This document shows positions 48,128 to 59,900 of a stretch of 64,000 nt of DNA, piece by piece. The position numbers and the translations under genes are program-made. Each line of letters starts with the position of its first letter. Position 1 is the first letter of the stretch. Below the pieces are notes generated by a model. The model had not been told where the DNA came from and did no database searches. It saw nothing but the letters and a program-made list of their open reading frames with translations. This DNA comes from Branchiostoma lanceolatum (Eukaryota > Chordata > Leptocardii > Amphioxiformes > Branchiostomatidae): positions 4,281,501 to 4,345,500 of the forward strand of contig NC_089736.1 in the NCBI RefSeq assembly GCF_035083965.1. The letters run 5' to 3'.

Positions 48128-48410
48128 GTTTTACATGGCCGTCCTGTTGGCGCAAAGGTTAGGGAGTTTGGCCCAGAAGCCACAGGTCGAATCCCTGACA
48201 TGCCACCGATGCCGTGCCGCCCTGGAAACATCAAGGCACTTAACACGACTGTCCTCACTCCACCCAGGTGTAAAAATGGGTGCATGACTTCGGTTGGGGA
48301 GGTAAAAGGCTGTGGAAGGAAAGGGATGGGCTCCGCCTTCTAGTACCGTGCCCTAGACACAGTGGACAACAACGTTAACCCACTGCCCCTACGGCCTCAA
48401 AAAAGACTAT
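48128..48410 (+). mobile_element. tRNA-derived SINE, family A, most complete copy
   Basis: GTCCTGTTGGCGCAAAGGTT (A-box region), GTTTGGCCCAGAAGCC, a decayed B box (ACAGGTCGAATCCC), CACCCAGGTGTAAAAATGGG, CTAGACACAGTGGACAACAA, and the tail CCCACTGCCCCTACGGCCTC then (TA)n. This copy shows the full head-to-tail order. Confidence 0.8.
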
Positions 48411-50426
48411 ATATATATAGGACTACCTTTACCTACCATTTTTTTACATGACCGACTCTGTCCTTCAATAGCTTTTGTTTCCCGCCATAATGTAATGTTT
48501 CACGCCATCTTGGATTAAAGATGGCGGTCATTAGGTCAGTATCGCTCCGCGGTAGAATATCCTGGCGATGACGAGTCTTTATTTTTACCCTCCCTTCTTT
48601 TGTACCACAAACTGGTCAATTACAAATGCACAATAGACGGCCGTGTCCTTTTTGTTCTGCTATGTAACAGAAATCCTACTGTGGACAAGAGATTTTGTTA
48701 CTCTATAAACCACCTACTTTCCCAGGTAGCGGTAAAGTCGGGGGCGATCGAGTATAAAATCTTAAACGCTAGCAAACCGGTAGTAGAGTTGCGTACCTAA
48801 GCCCGGGACCTAAACTGGGCTTTTAAAAACGTTTAGGTTCAGGCAAAAATACAAACAAACAAAAACTAAACGTCTGGAAGCAGCTCCTAACTGTCAAAAA
48901 TCATCTCTCGGTTATATTCTCCTTTTTTCTCAACCATCTAAATTCATCCATAGATTGCAAACTTTGCGCTGGAAAAATTAAGACGAAAACATTGGTGTTT
49001 TTTCGTTTATTACTGAGCTTTTGTGTTTACTACTGACATTATATAATTTTGCATGTATATTTCCCAACATGCATGTAAAGTTTATGCCAACATGCAATTC
49101 TACATGCAACCTCAAAAGTATGTTTAGCACAAATATGCCATGGGTTTAGGTACGGACGCAATATAACCTCTGGACCCAAAGCCCCTGTCACACTTGTGCG
49201 TATAGGCAAGTCCGCATGAGTTGCGTGTCAACATTTTTTTGGTTTAGGATAAGTTTGCAGCCAAATAAATGATTTTTTAGGTTTGATCACTAGGCTGCAC
49301 AACGGTGAGTCAAAGTAGAAAGCAACTTTTCCCCCGCAAACCTTACTTAAACCAAAACAATGTTAATGCGCAACTCACGCGCACTTGAATAATTTTTTAT
49401 ACAAAAGTGTGACAGGGCCCAAAACCTGGGCCTGAACCTGAATAAAAGTATAGGTCCACAGCACTATCGGTAGTAGTTACAGATGGTTACATAGCCAATT
49501 GACGTACGTTGTTAGCCACCAACTAGTGCTTCAAACACAATTACGTAGCTTTGTATTTGATCAGTCCAACATTCAAGGTAAAATAAACAATTCTTTATTG
49601 TTCGATACACAAACGCTAAAATCGTTACCGCACACAAATTGGTCTGCTGTTTCCTGAGGGACAAAAAATTACTGAACTTTTCTGGTTCACTGAACAAGTG
49701 ACAACACACATGGTTCTGTTTTGTCATTCTAGTTCTCATTCTTATTCGTTCTCCTGTATCTTATTCCTTCTTTTCAAGTGAGTCTACCTCCATGTATAGG
49801 GCACCGGTCGCTTTTTGTCTCGTAGCAGACGTTGAGAGTATCAGAAACGCCCCATTTATTCCAAGCAAAGAGTTGTACGTTAAGACCTCGTAGATTACTG
49901 GGGTTCCTTACCATGTTTTGTCTGTCTAGTCTTGATACGCTCTTTAAATAGCTTTTGCAAAGCGTGAAAGATGGCCCTTTTTACGTGTTCTTAGACTTAT
50001 ATTTTTTCTTTCTCTCTCTCTCCCCCCTCTCTCCCTCTAACACTACAACTATGCATCCATACATTCACAACGACTACATGGTATTAGAGTCGTCCCAATA
50101 ATTCACATATCTTTAGAGATATCACCTTTAAAGTAACAATGTACACAGGAAAGTGACACTTAAAGTATCGCCCTCCCCTGCCGAGACCAACAACAATCAC
50201 ACACAGACCATTAACCAAGGATCTCAACGGTAAGTAAACCTTCCTAATCCACAAGCCACACAATCTTTTGTGCCAGGAACTAAAGCCTAAGTAAGGATTA
50301 AGGAACCATTTCAAAATATTTGTGTTTCACATTGAAAAAGGCCATTCTTCTGCCATCAACACTTCCAACCTGTGTTCTGACATCCTTTTGCGGGAGGTCA
50401 GAGGTGACAGCAGACGTTAATCTAGA

Positions 50427-50510
50427 CTAGGGGTGGGTACCGGTACAGAAAATTCAGGTCCAGCCAGTCCAGGTCCAGATGGTCAGGTCCAGGTCCGGAC
50501 CTGATTCTAG
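50427..50510 (+). mobile_element. Fragment of a CTAGGGGTGGG element
   Basis: CTAGGGGTGGGTACCGGTAC followed by CAGGTCCAGGTCCGGACCTG. Same end as the element at 56481-56953, but no right terminus is present. Confidence 0.65.
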
Positions 50511-51457
50511 CAGTGCAGCAGTACTATATGTTTGGAGAGTGCGACACAAGAACAGATCTCTGTGAGTCCTACAAATCATGTTCAGATTGTATATTAGAAT
50601 GATATGATCATTCATAAAAAAAAGGGTAAATCTTTTTTCCTAGCCTCCACCTGGCCTTCCTATGGGGATATGGATCGTAAAATACGGCAAAAATGAATAG
50701 TTCGCCTGTTAAGTCAGTCCGGGGTTAAGTTAATATTTTGCCCGCAACTGCGAATGAAACCTTCCGGTGGCCAAGCTTTTTTTCCTACTTCAAATGGCAA
50801 CATAATTTTTGTTTAACATTTCCTTGATATTTCTTCTCTCTTCTAAGGATCCTCATCTGACTTAACTTTACGTTACAAAAAATGCATCATTGGTCTACCG
50901 CATCGTTTTAAAGTGCCTGTTTTTGTAGGAAGAAAACCACTTAAAACAGGTGTGTTGTAGTTTTACCAGAGGGTACTTAAAAACCCGACGTACTTGTCCA
51001 GGTAATCCATACCTGAGGTATTTTCACCTGGCCCTACCTGGCGCCATCAGCATCAATAAACACCTTTGTTCTCGGCTTACCTGCACGGTGGGGTCACACG
51101 AGGTCATGTCTAAATCTAGTCGCCCGATTCTCAAGCAGATGTGAGGAGGGGAATTTTCATCTTGGTTTCTTTTTTTTTCAACAAGCATTTTTAGATCGAG
51201 TTTTATTTGCACATTTTTACCCGAGGGCTAATTGCAACATGAAACAATGTGTAGAAAAATTATACAAACAGCGCAAGTTAAGAATGGTGATTTCTTGATT
51301 TTTAATAACTTTCTTTTCTTTACATCCAGGATTTCCGGCCGACCGAGGATGTGTCATCCTTTAACAATGATCATCTCCCCACTGCGCATGTGGAACTTTC
51401 ATCACCATGACAACCAATACGTCAGATAACCGCACATAACGAAGAAGAAAAGACAAA

Positions 51458-52108
51458 ATGGCGACCCATAAGTGCAAACTTATAATATGGACCTTACTAC
51501 GTATACTGTGCCTAATGGTCGTTTTCGATCGCGGAAAAGCGACCTCTTGCGGCAACACGCCGGAACCGCATTCGAATTCTAGCCAACCAACCGCTGCAGC
51601 CATTTCGGATCACGTGTCTGGATGGGAGGGATGGAGTGTGTCTTTAGAGTGCAACGTAGAAGGTTCTCCCGAACCATGCGTGGTCTGGGTTAAACCGAAC
51701 TTGGACGTCATTTCTTCGGACAACGCTTCGGGAAGGTTCGAAGTCGACGCAAACGACGTTCTTACCATCACGGGGCTGAGTCAAAGTGACGCGGGAACGT
51801 ACAAGTGTAAAGCAACGAACGCCATAGGAACAGGGGAAGCTGAAATCAGCGTTGAAGTGTCATCATTAGCAATACTACTAGCCGTGATATTCGGGTTCAT
51901 AGCCTGTATAATTCTCGCGGTGTTGGTAGCAGTGTGGAAGTACCTGCGGAACAAGAAAAGGATGTCTATCGTTCCAGAAGAAGAGTTGAAGAAGAGGAAA
52001 CTAAGACGTGAAACGATGGCAAACGGTCTCTCGGAGGCACACGGAAAAGAAAATGGCGGCCCAAGCCAACCTCCGAACGGAGAAGCAAGCCACGTATCTT
52101 TAGAGTAA
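51458..52108 (+). CDS. Single-Ig-domain type I membrane protein
   Basis: 216 residues in one exon. ATG at 51458 has a good context (aaaATGG). A leader (about 1-28, hydrophobic WTLLRILCLMVVF) is followed by an Asn/Ser-rich spacer. One I-set Ig domain spans about 50-130, with the two core Cys in SLECNVEG and YKCKATN, the Trp in CVVWVKP and the DAGTYKC signature. A transmembrane helix (about 133-160) is followed by a basic stop-transfer RNKKR. The tail of about 50 residues is polar, with a KKRKLRRE stretch and no ITIM/ITAM. An acceptor at 51329 (ttcttttctttacatccag) suggests a spliced 5' UTR. AATAAA at 52767-52772 is the likely poly(A) signal. Probable adhesion or recognition role by domain type; no specific orthologue recognised. 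Confidence 0.88.
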   Translation: MATHKCKLIIWTLLRILCLMVVFDRGKATSCGNTPEPHSNSSQPTAAAISDHVSGWEGWSVSLECNVEGSPEPCVVWVKPNLDVISSDNASGRFEVDANDVLTITGLSQSDAGTYKCKATNAIGTGEAEISVEVSSLAILLAVIFGFIACIILAVLVAVWKYLRNKKRMSIVPEEELKKRKLRRETMANGLSEAHGKENGGPSQPPNGEASHVSLE

Positions 52109-52112
52109 TACT

Positions 52113-52500
52113 GAGGCCACAGTATGTAAATTGTATGGATGACATCCTCTATAGACTCCAAATCTAATGCGAGAGAACAAAAAAAAAACAAGACGGGCAA
52201 AAAAATAGATGATAGAGACCATACATGTTGTAATAAGAACTGAGGTGACAAAACTTAGTATCGCAGCCAACAAATCTCTTACTGCTGTATTCACGAAGTA
52301 TCCCGTATCGACCACACTCAAGGCTACCACACTAGTGTCTATTCTCTAACTACTGAACTAGTTTTACATCTACAACACTCAAGGCTGCTATACGACATAC
52401 TTTTACATTTTCGGAATGAATTCTTTTTTTCGAAAATCAGGTGCGCTGATGTCATCTATAAGATTTAGTTGTTGTGGTCTGAAAAAACTTTTAGGTTTTC
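52113..52500 (+). repeat. Dispersed repeat R1, copy 2, forming the Ig gene 3' UTR
   Basis: Begins about 5 bp after the Ig stop codon. The first 230 bp match 46754-46980. The later part (AAATCAGGTGCGCTGATGTC...TTGTTGTGGTC) matches the end of the copy at 55225-55515. Confidence 0.7.
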
Positions 52501-52766
52501 TAAAAACTGATCTATTTCTGACAATCATGATAGCATTAAACGGTAGCCTTGTAAGCTACCACCGATGTGTTACAAAGAAAGATTTCTATCAAATGCGACT
52601 ACTTTTTAAAAGTGTCTTTGCTATTTATTTTGTTACTAAGCAAGGAACTGGTGTAATATAGTCAGAGAGTTTCATACTGCATTCTATCTCCAGTATTGAA
52701 ATACAAATCTATTAGATGTTGGTATAAGCTTGAACCACATTTACAGTATAGTATTCGGAATTTTGA

Positions 52767-52772
52767 AATAAA
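52767..52772 (+). terminator. Candidate poly(A) signal of the Ig gene
   Basis: AATAAA about 660 nt after the stop codon; the only clear match in the 3' region before the (TG)n tract. Confidence 0.5.
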
Positions 52773-52849
52773 CTTTACAATGTTTCGGTGAAACCGTTTG
52801 CTTTCGTGTCCTTTCACTTCGTCACAGTGGAATGTGCTCTGTGTGCGTT

Positions 52850-52903
52850 TGTCTGTCAGTAGGTGTGTGTGTGTGTGTGTGTGTACACGTGTCTGTCTTT
52901 AGG

Positions 52904-52963
<60 letters not shown>

Positions 52964-53040
52964 CTGTCTGTAGGGTATGTGTGTATGTTTGTGCATGGCT
53001 GCCTGCGTGCGCGCGTGTGTCCATTGTGTGTGTGCATGCA
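52850..53040 (+). repeat. (TG)n microsatellite
   Basis: Two long TG runs (about 52863-52884 and 52906-52962) with TGTGTCTG-type interruptions. It separates the Ig gene from the next gene. Confidence 0.95.
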
Positions 53041-53249
53041 TGTGTTTCTTTGATTCCCATGAAACCTTTGTGAAAAAAAGGAGTTACTCGTCTCCCATAT
53101 AGGCATAGTTGGTCCATTGACACCACGTGATAGTCTATGAAACAAGATATACACACGTCTCTCTGACAAGATTAAAAATACCGAGAATATCCTCGTAAAG
53201 AAACACCTGTCGCACCGCTAAACCGCCTCGCTCCGAGTTGGCACCGGAC

Positions 53250-53628
53250 TGCGTCACATCTACCGGGGTGTTCCTACTACAGTACACGGCGGAGACAGCT
53301 CGAAGAGAGACTGCTGCAGAGAGAGAAGCCTCAGGAAAGCTGCTGCTGCCCAGTCTCCACCTACACAGGGCTTTACATGCCCGGCCTGCAGCAGAGTGTG
53401 CAGGTCGAGGATTGGGCTACACAGCCACAGGAGAGCCTGCAGAGGAGGACACCTTCCCAGTGATCTTCGGAAGCGAAGAAACAGCCATCATCACACGGCG
53501 GAGAGGAGAATTCTACCCCCGTCTACGAGTGAATGACTCCCCCGTATTTTAAAACTGTTGCTGGTTTTTCTTTACCCAGTTGGAAGTAATATTTTGGAGC
53601 CCTGGAGAACACTGCGACAAAATACCTG
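53250..53628 (+). promoter_or_regulatory. Candidate 5' UTR exon of the mosaic gene
   Basis: A GC-richer stretch ending in a consensus donor (ACCTG|gtgagt at 53628). The next acceptor (ttctag, 53883) leads to the exon with the Met codon of the mosaic gene. It contains an open frame of about 100 codons that ends before the donor and resembles no known domain, so it is read as 5' UTR. Confidence 0.5.
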
Positions 53629-53900
53629 GTGAGTTTAGATTATAGAAGAACTTTAATGCGCGACAATTGTACACGGTACAATATATGGCAACAACTACTA
53701 GTATTAAGCATAGTAGTATAGCATAAAACGTACTGATTACAAATACAAATACAATAAGGGCTAGCATAAGTCTTTGATGTAGTGTTACAATCGAGTGGGG
53801 CTAATCATGGAGTCCGACGTAAATGGCGCATTGACATAATGTACGTTAAACGTTATACATTATTACATGTGTTGTATTTCTAGGGTCGCGAGGCTTGACC

Positions 53901-56900
53901 ATGGCCGGCCACACCTCCATCGCAACCGCGGTCATTTTGACACTGTTCATGGTGGTTCTGACCGCAGGCCAGCGAGTACCTCTAGGGGGCCAGGGTGGTA
54001 TGTACAATTCTGTTCGTTCGTTCGTTCGTTAGTTCAGACCCTTGAAGTGCTTAGTGGCACATAGGGAAGCAAGCTTCCTGGCTGTTTCAGCAGCAGGGTA
54101 TATTTGTACAGGGAGGGGTTGCTTGCCCTTCCCCTTTAACGTGCACGAGTCACCTCGAACCCTGTTTTACGTCCGTCCGTTTCGAAAAACGGGTGCAGCC
54201 CCAACCGAGATGTCCTGACTCAGGATTGAACCAGTGTCTCCCAGTTAGCAACTAATTGGAACCAGGAGCTCAACTGTGAGGCTGCTTCCAGTTGAGCTAT
54301 GAGGATATCTCTATGTACAATTCTGTAGAAATCGCTGTATGTATCTACTTCTATTCCAAAACTGAACAAATATACTGGTAGCTGTCAAAGTTTGAGGGAC
54401 TACATGCGACGAAAAAATTCTAACAATGAAAAAAAAGGACAATAAGATTTGATAGTTTTCTATTCACACGTCTTTTTAACGGAAGAAACACCAACCACGT
54501 CGTTCGCCAAAATTGGCTATTCTGTGAGAAAATCAAACGTTGTTGCATTACCGTTAATGATGATGATGATTGAAGACCTTTATTGTATGTTCGTGCCCCG
54601 AGGGGCTAGATACAGGTCGTTTAACACAAACCTAACTAACATCTAAGTGACATATACAGTGAAATATGTACAGTACATTGTGTAAACATACATGGTAGAA
54701 GAAAGGGATAAGCTAAGCTAATCTAGTAAAGTCAACTTCTTCTCGCTTCTTTGTACATGTGTAGATGTATGAACAGATCATGTTTCTTATACGAGGGTTA
54801 TCTAGACGCAACAAAAATATGAATTTATCCGTTGCGTACCCTTCCATGGCAGTACGTGGTGACATATTTCTGATGCCTCGTATGTTGAAATATTTATGAT
54901 AAAAACATGTTAATTGGCTCCCGCCATCGTTGTACCGTGAGTAGGATGACACGGGGTGGGGAGATTTAGATTAATGCATCATTTGTAATCAGGACGTATG
55001 CTCTTTCACTTCTCTCCGACGGTACGATTAGATTAGTCTCGTCCAAATACATGTACTGCGCCTCCGCAATTTGATCATGAGAAATAAAGATTGTGTCAGT
55101 AATTAACGCTAACATTGTTCACTCAAACTTTGAACATTTCTCCAACCTGTGTTTCTCTCAAAAGCCCAAGGAGTTTTACAAAGTCTTTGAGGATACATGA
55201 ACTAAACATAGGCTACATAATTTTATGGAGGCATCATCTGCATGCAGACTCCAAATTTAAGGCGAAAGGGCGAAAAACTAACGTTTCACTTCTATTCCCA
55301 CAGTCATGTGTAGACTTCGCTAGTGTCAATTCTCGACACGCAATCAAGGCTAGAACCCGACATTTTTGTCTATTTTGGTACTTTCTTGTCATGTTGACCC
55401 TCGCCGGATGAGGATATTTTGTTATATGGCATTTTTTTTTAAATCAGGTGAAAATCTATGAGCGCGCTGATGTCCTGCATAAAACTTACTTGTTGTGGCC
55501 TTAAATCACATTTTGAATAGTTTCTCGTTCTATCCACTTGTAGATGACTGTAGCTCTGTGGGAAAGTTCCAGTGTAATGACACCCTCCAGTGTATCGATG
55601 CTGAGAAGGTCTGTAACATGCAGGCTGACTGTGCCAACCTGTCGGACGAACGGTACTGTGGTAGGTCATGGCTTTTATTTAGATCTATTCATTTAGGCCA
55701 TGTTGATTTGATTATATTGCAATCTTTATTGACACAACAAAAATACAGCGACCTTCGAAAGGTCTACTAAATCTATACATTCATACATACAAACGACAAG
55801 GTGCATACAAATAAGTTTAAACACAATCATATTATAGGATAGAGCAACATATCGAAATTTAACATGTCGTATACTTATACATTGCTTGTTTTAATGTCCA
55901 AACATCTCCGCTCAAATATAGCGCAGGATTGGGGGGGGGGGGGTGTCAAGCACAGGATACATGTCGTGAGGGGGGGGGGGTCTGGAGCTGGAGGGGAGGG
56001 GGGCACACCCGTCAAGAGGAGAGCAGCAGTTGCATTTTGCCTTTTCCACACACAAATGGAAGTCATTTCCCGCAACTTCAGCTTTACAGTCATCCTGTCT
56101 ACAATTGATAAAATCTCGAGTTTTTGAGCAAAATGATAGACTTAGCTTGATAAATGTTGGAAGAAATACCCTAACTTTGAAAATCAACAGGGTGGAGCTG
56201 GGATTAGAACAGGATAGAGCAGCGTCATTTTTCAGGGCTTTGTATCCTTAGCTTTAGTAACAATTTTTGCCCTAACCTCAGTTAGATTAGTTTTATCTTC
56301 ACAGAATATTTACCATTCTTCTTACACATTTCATTCTCTGTTTATAGAATTCCTGACATGCCCCTCCTCCCTTCACTCGAACGTGACTGTGCAGATCAAC
56401 AGCACGGACGCATGTAACGGGTATGACGACTGCCCCGACCGGACCGACGAGACCAAGGCGGTGTGCGGTATGTCTCAAAACTAGGGGTGGGTACCGGTAC
56501 CATGTACCGGTACAAAACCGGTATGTCTTAATGGACCGGTAAAAAAAAACAGGTCCGTAAAAAATCAGTGGACCGGCCTGTGGACCGATTAGAAAATTTA
56601 TAGTACCAGGCTACAAGTAGGCGGCCACATAACTGATCTAAGAAAATACAAAACAGCAGATTTAACGAGTCGAAGACGTTAGCTGTGAATCATATCTAGA
56701 AACACTTAAAGGATGAGTAAACAGACGGCGAGGAGAGCATAGTTATAATTTTGAGTTAAAGTGCAAACCTAAGAAATTATATCGTTCCAGACATGACGTT
56801 TATTTGGAGACTTTTACGTGTGTCTCGCTCTCCAAAATATGATGTATTGCGACACTACTATAATCAGGTACAGGTACAGGTCCGGACCTGGACCTGACCC

Positions 56901-59900
56901 TCTGGACCTGGACCTGGACCGGACCTGAATTTTATGTACCGGTACCCACCCCTATCTATAACCCTTCACTAGTTATAGACAATTACGTTTTTATAATGTA
57001 GTTAGGCCGCTTTAATACCTATTGTGTACCTTGCTCTTTTATCTATGTCATTTTCAAGTAGCCTTCGGGCAGGAATTTGCAATAAACTTATTATGTAACA
57101 ATAATCACCCCGACCAATCGACCTCTCTGAAACTCAGATTCGAATCAGCCATGACCCGACAAATTGCTTCCTAGTTTGCTTTAACGACTAAATCTGGCAA
57201 AACAAACTCGCCAGTGAGATGCTGGAAGGTGTCAGCTTTTAAAAGATGCTTTTAGATTTGGAGTTGAGTAGAATCTTCGACCAGGTAGTAATTTTAGAAT
57301 TCCAGTTTGGATCGGTCTTGTGTGGTTTGAATGGGAGCACAAAGGAGCTACCACGGAGGTTAAAAAGTAGCTAGGGTTCAGCTGGACATGATGTACTTTC
57401 ATCGTCAAGGTGAATGTCTAAGGTGGTATTTCATGCCTCTCTTGGCCTGTATTTGCCCGCTCGGAAAAAGGTCGTCTAAGCAGGCACTAGCAGGCCCTGG
57501 AATCTAGGTTGAGTCACACACAGTATTAAAATGCTTTAAGTAGGCACGGTTCAAAAGCGAAACCCTACGGCTGACTGAAGTACTGCAGTCAGAGGCCCGC
57601 TATAAATTCTAAGTTACACACTTGCGGTTGAGGCGGTTCAAAAGAGACACCCTATGGCTGATAAAGGTACTGCAGTCAGCGCTCTTTGTAAATTCCTCGA
57701 TTGACGCTGTTACAGTGCCCCAAAGTGACGCTAGTATCAGGAGGGACCCAGGCACAGTCCTCTTTTATGCACATTAAAGAAGCGATAGGTTTAATACGAG
57801 AACGTCCATTGGGCTTTCGCATCTGACTGACGTACTGCAACCGGCCAACTCAATTGTCTATGCAGTTACAGTGCCCAATGCGACGCTAATAATCACAAAG
57901 CCCGCTATAAAACGCTGTTTCTGGTGCAAAGAAGTAGTTATTAATTCCAGGCGAGTCAAGTCCGATTTAGATCGGCAATCGGTTATAATTTTCCATTTGG
58001 ATAATCAGGGCATAATATCTTGAACTTTTGACCTTTCAAACCGATCCGAGTGTTCTGGCCCACCATCATCATCATCATCATGTCCTGATTACCCGAATTA
58101 AATCATACTGCACAGTATAACAGATTGTCGATGTAACACGGGAAAGACTTTCTGTAATCGATACTATTACCTTCTTAGCATCTATCTATGCAGTATTGTG
58201 GGCTTGTGTGACCTTGAGCATCACTTTGGGGACGCTGTAAGTTCGTCAATTTAATAGTTTGTTGGTCGACAAGAGTTTGCTGAAAGAGAAGATTGCAGTA
58301 CTTCAGTCAGCCGTAGAGTGTCGCTTTTTTCATACCGTGCCGACTGCGTGGCCATTTCGTTGGGCTTTGCCCCCTACGACGGCTAAACGTAAGTGTGAAA
58401 ACAAGATTCGGCAGTAAAATGAACAGTTTTGTGACTGCTTCAGGACATTTTACAGTCTGGTAGCTGCCATTGATACAAGCTGGAAAAGGACCAGGCTGAA
58501 ATGAGAAGGGAAAAGTAGAGTACTGTAGTAGAGTAGAGTAGAGTAGAGTAGAGTAGAGTAGAGTAGAGTAGAGTAGAGTAGAGTAGAGTAGAGTAGAGTA
58601 GAGTAGAGTAGAGTAGAGTAGAGTAGAGTACTACATGTAGTAGGATAGAGTAGAGTAGAGTAGAGTTACTATATAAAGAGTAAAGAGCAGGGCAGAGTAT
58701 AGTATATTATAGACTAGAGCTGAGCAGAGTAGAGTTACTGAGAGCAGAGCAGAGTAGAGTTAAGAGCAGAGTAGAGTTAAGAGCAGAGTAGAGTAGAGTA
58801 GAGCAGTTAATATTACTATTTGCATTTTATATTAACCTCCTTGGAATTTCTTTCAGAACGTGTGGCTAGTTTTTTTTATTTCAAGACCATCAGCCTGTAC
58901 TGTTTTCTAGATGTGTTCTGTGAGTGGCGCCTGCCCTGTCTGAACTCGGGAGAGTGTATCCCACCGGAGTTCTTTTGCGATGGACACTTTCACTGTAACG
59001 ACACCTCTGACGAGTGGCAGTGCAATGGTAAATATCCTATCAGTTAAGGAATCCTAGAACTCATCCACAGCACACAATTGGCAATTTTTGGTCAAACAAG
59101 TTACTTTGGCAAGTTATTACAACTGTAATCTGCTGTAGTCATTTTTGGCGACACCTAAGGGGCTAAGCCTTTACTGCACTACAGCCCGGAGTTTGAAATC
59201 TTCCACGGGATGTGGTTCTCCACAAACACGGGACCTCCATTTAACGTCCTATCCGAGGGACGTCTCTAACTGAAGCTAGGTACTCATTTTCACCTGAGTG
59301 AAGTAAGGAAAATTGTTCTGTGACCCACAGTGACAGGTGCCTGTAACATGCCCTTGACCATCGGCATGGGTGAGATGGTCGCGGAACAAGTTAACTCGTC
59401 ATCAGGCTGGGTGAAGCCGGATGCCCTCGGACCGTTCGAAATCAGACCCTTCGCTGTTGCCTGGGCAACCAGAGAGCTAAACGAGAGGTAAAGGTTAACA
59501 TCCATTAAGGGACAGTACGATATATAGCGGGGGAGGGCTGGTGCGCTGGAAGTGCGGTCAAAAATAATTTCCATGGCCCTCCTTCCCATCTCAAAACCCT
59601 TCGCAGGCACAGGGTTTGGCAGCACCTGAACAACCTGTCATACCTAACCTTTGCACATCTAACTTTAAGCATTGTTTAAAGCTATCTAGCTAGGATGCTC
59701 CTACAGTACTTTATGGCAATGAGTTCCTGACTCTACAATAGTTCTCAGGAAATATGATACATGCAAATAAGGTCTTCAAACATTCCTCTACAGTGTTGAA
59801 ATCTCTCCATAGGCAGTGGGTGGAGTTTGACATCGGTGAGACTGTCCAACTGTCTGGCTTTCTGACCAGAGGAGTGGGCGTGGCCTGGACCTCCATCTTC

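Larger units (their letters stand above)
46275..51329. other. Possible long 5' intron of the Ig gene, or intergenic
   Basis: No coding exon is supported. Contains dispersed repeats at 46754-46980, 47192-47268, 48128-48410 and 50427-50510, and a G run at 46829-46841. Confidence 0.4.

Noticed and set aside
53238..53552. Frame of about 100 codons before the mosaic gene
   Set aside because: It stops before the donor, shows no domain, and fits better as GC-rich 5' UTR.
58515..58806. (AGAGT)n array considered as a CRISPR-like array
   Set aside because: Units are 5 bp with no spacers; it is a simple satellite.
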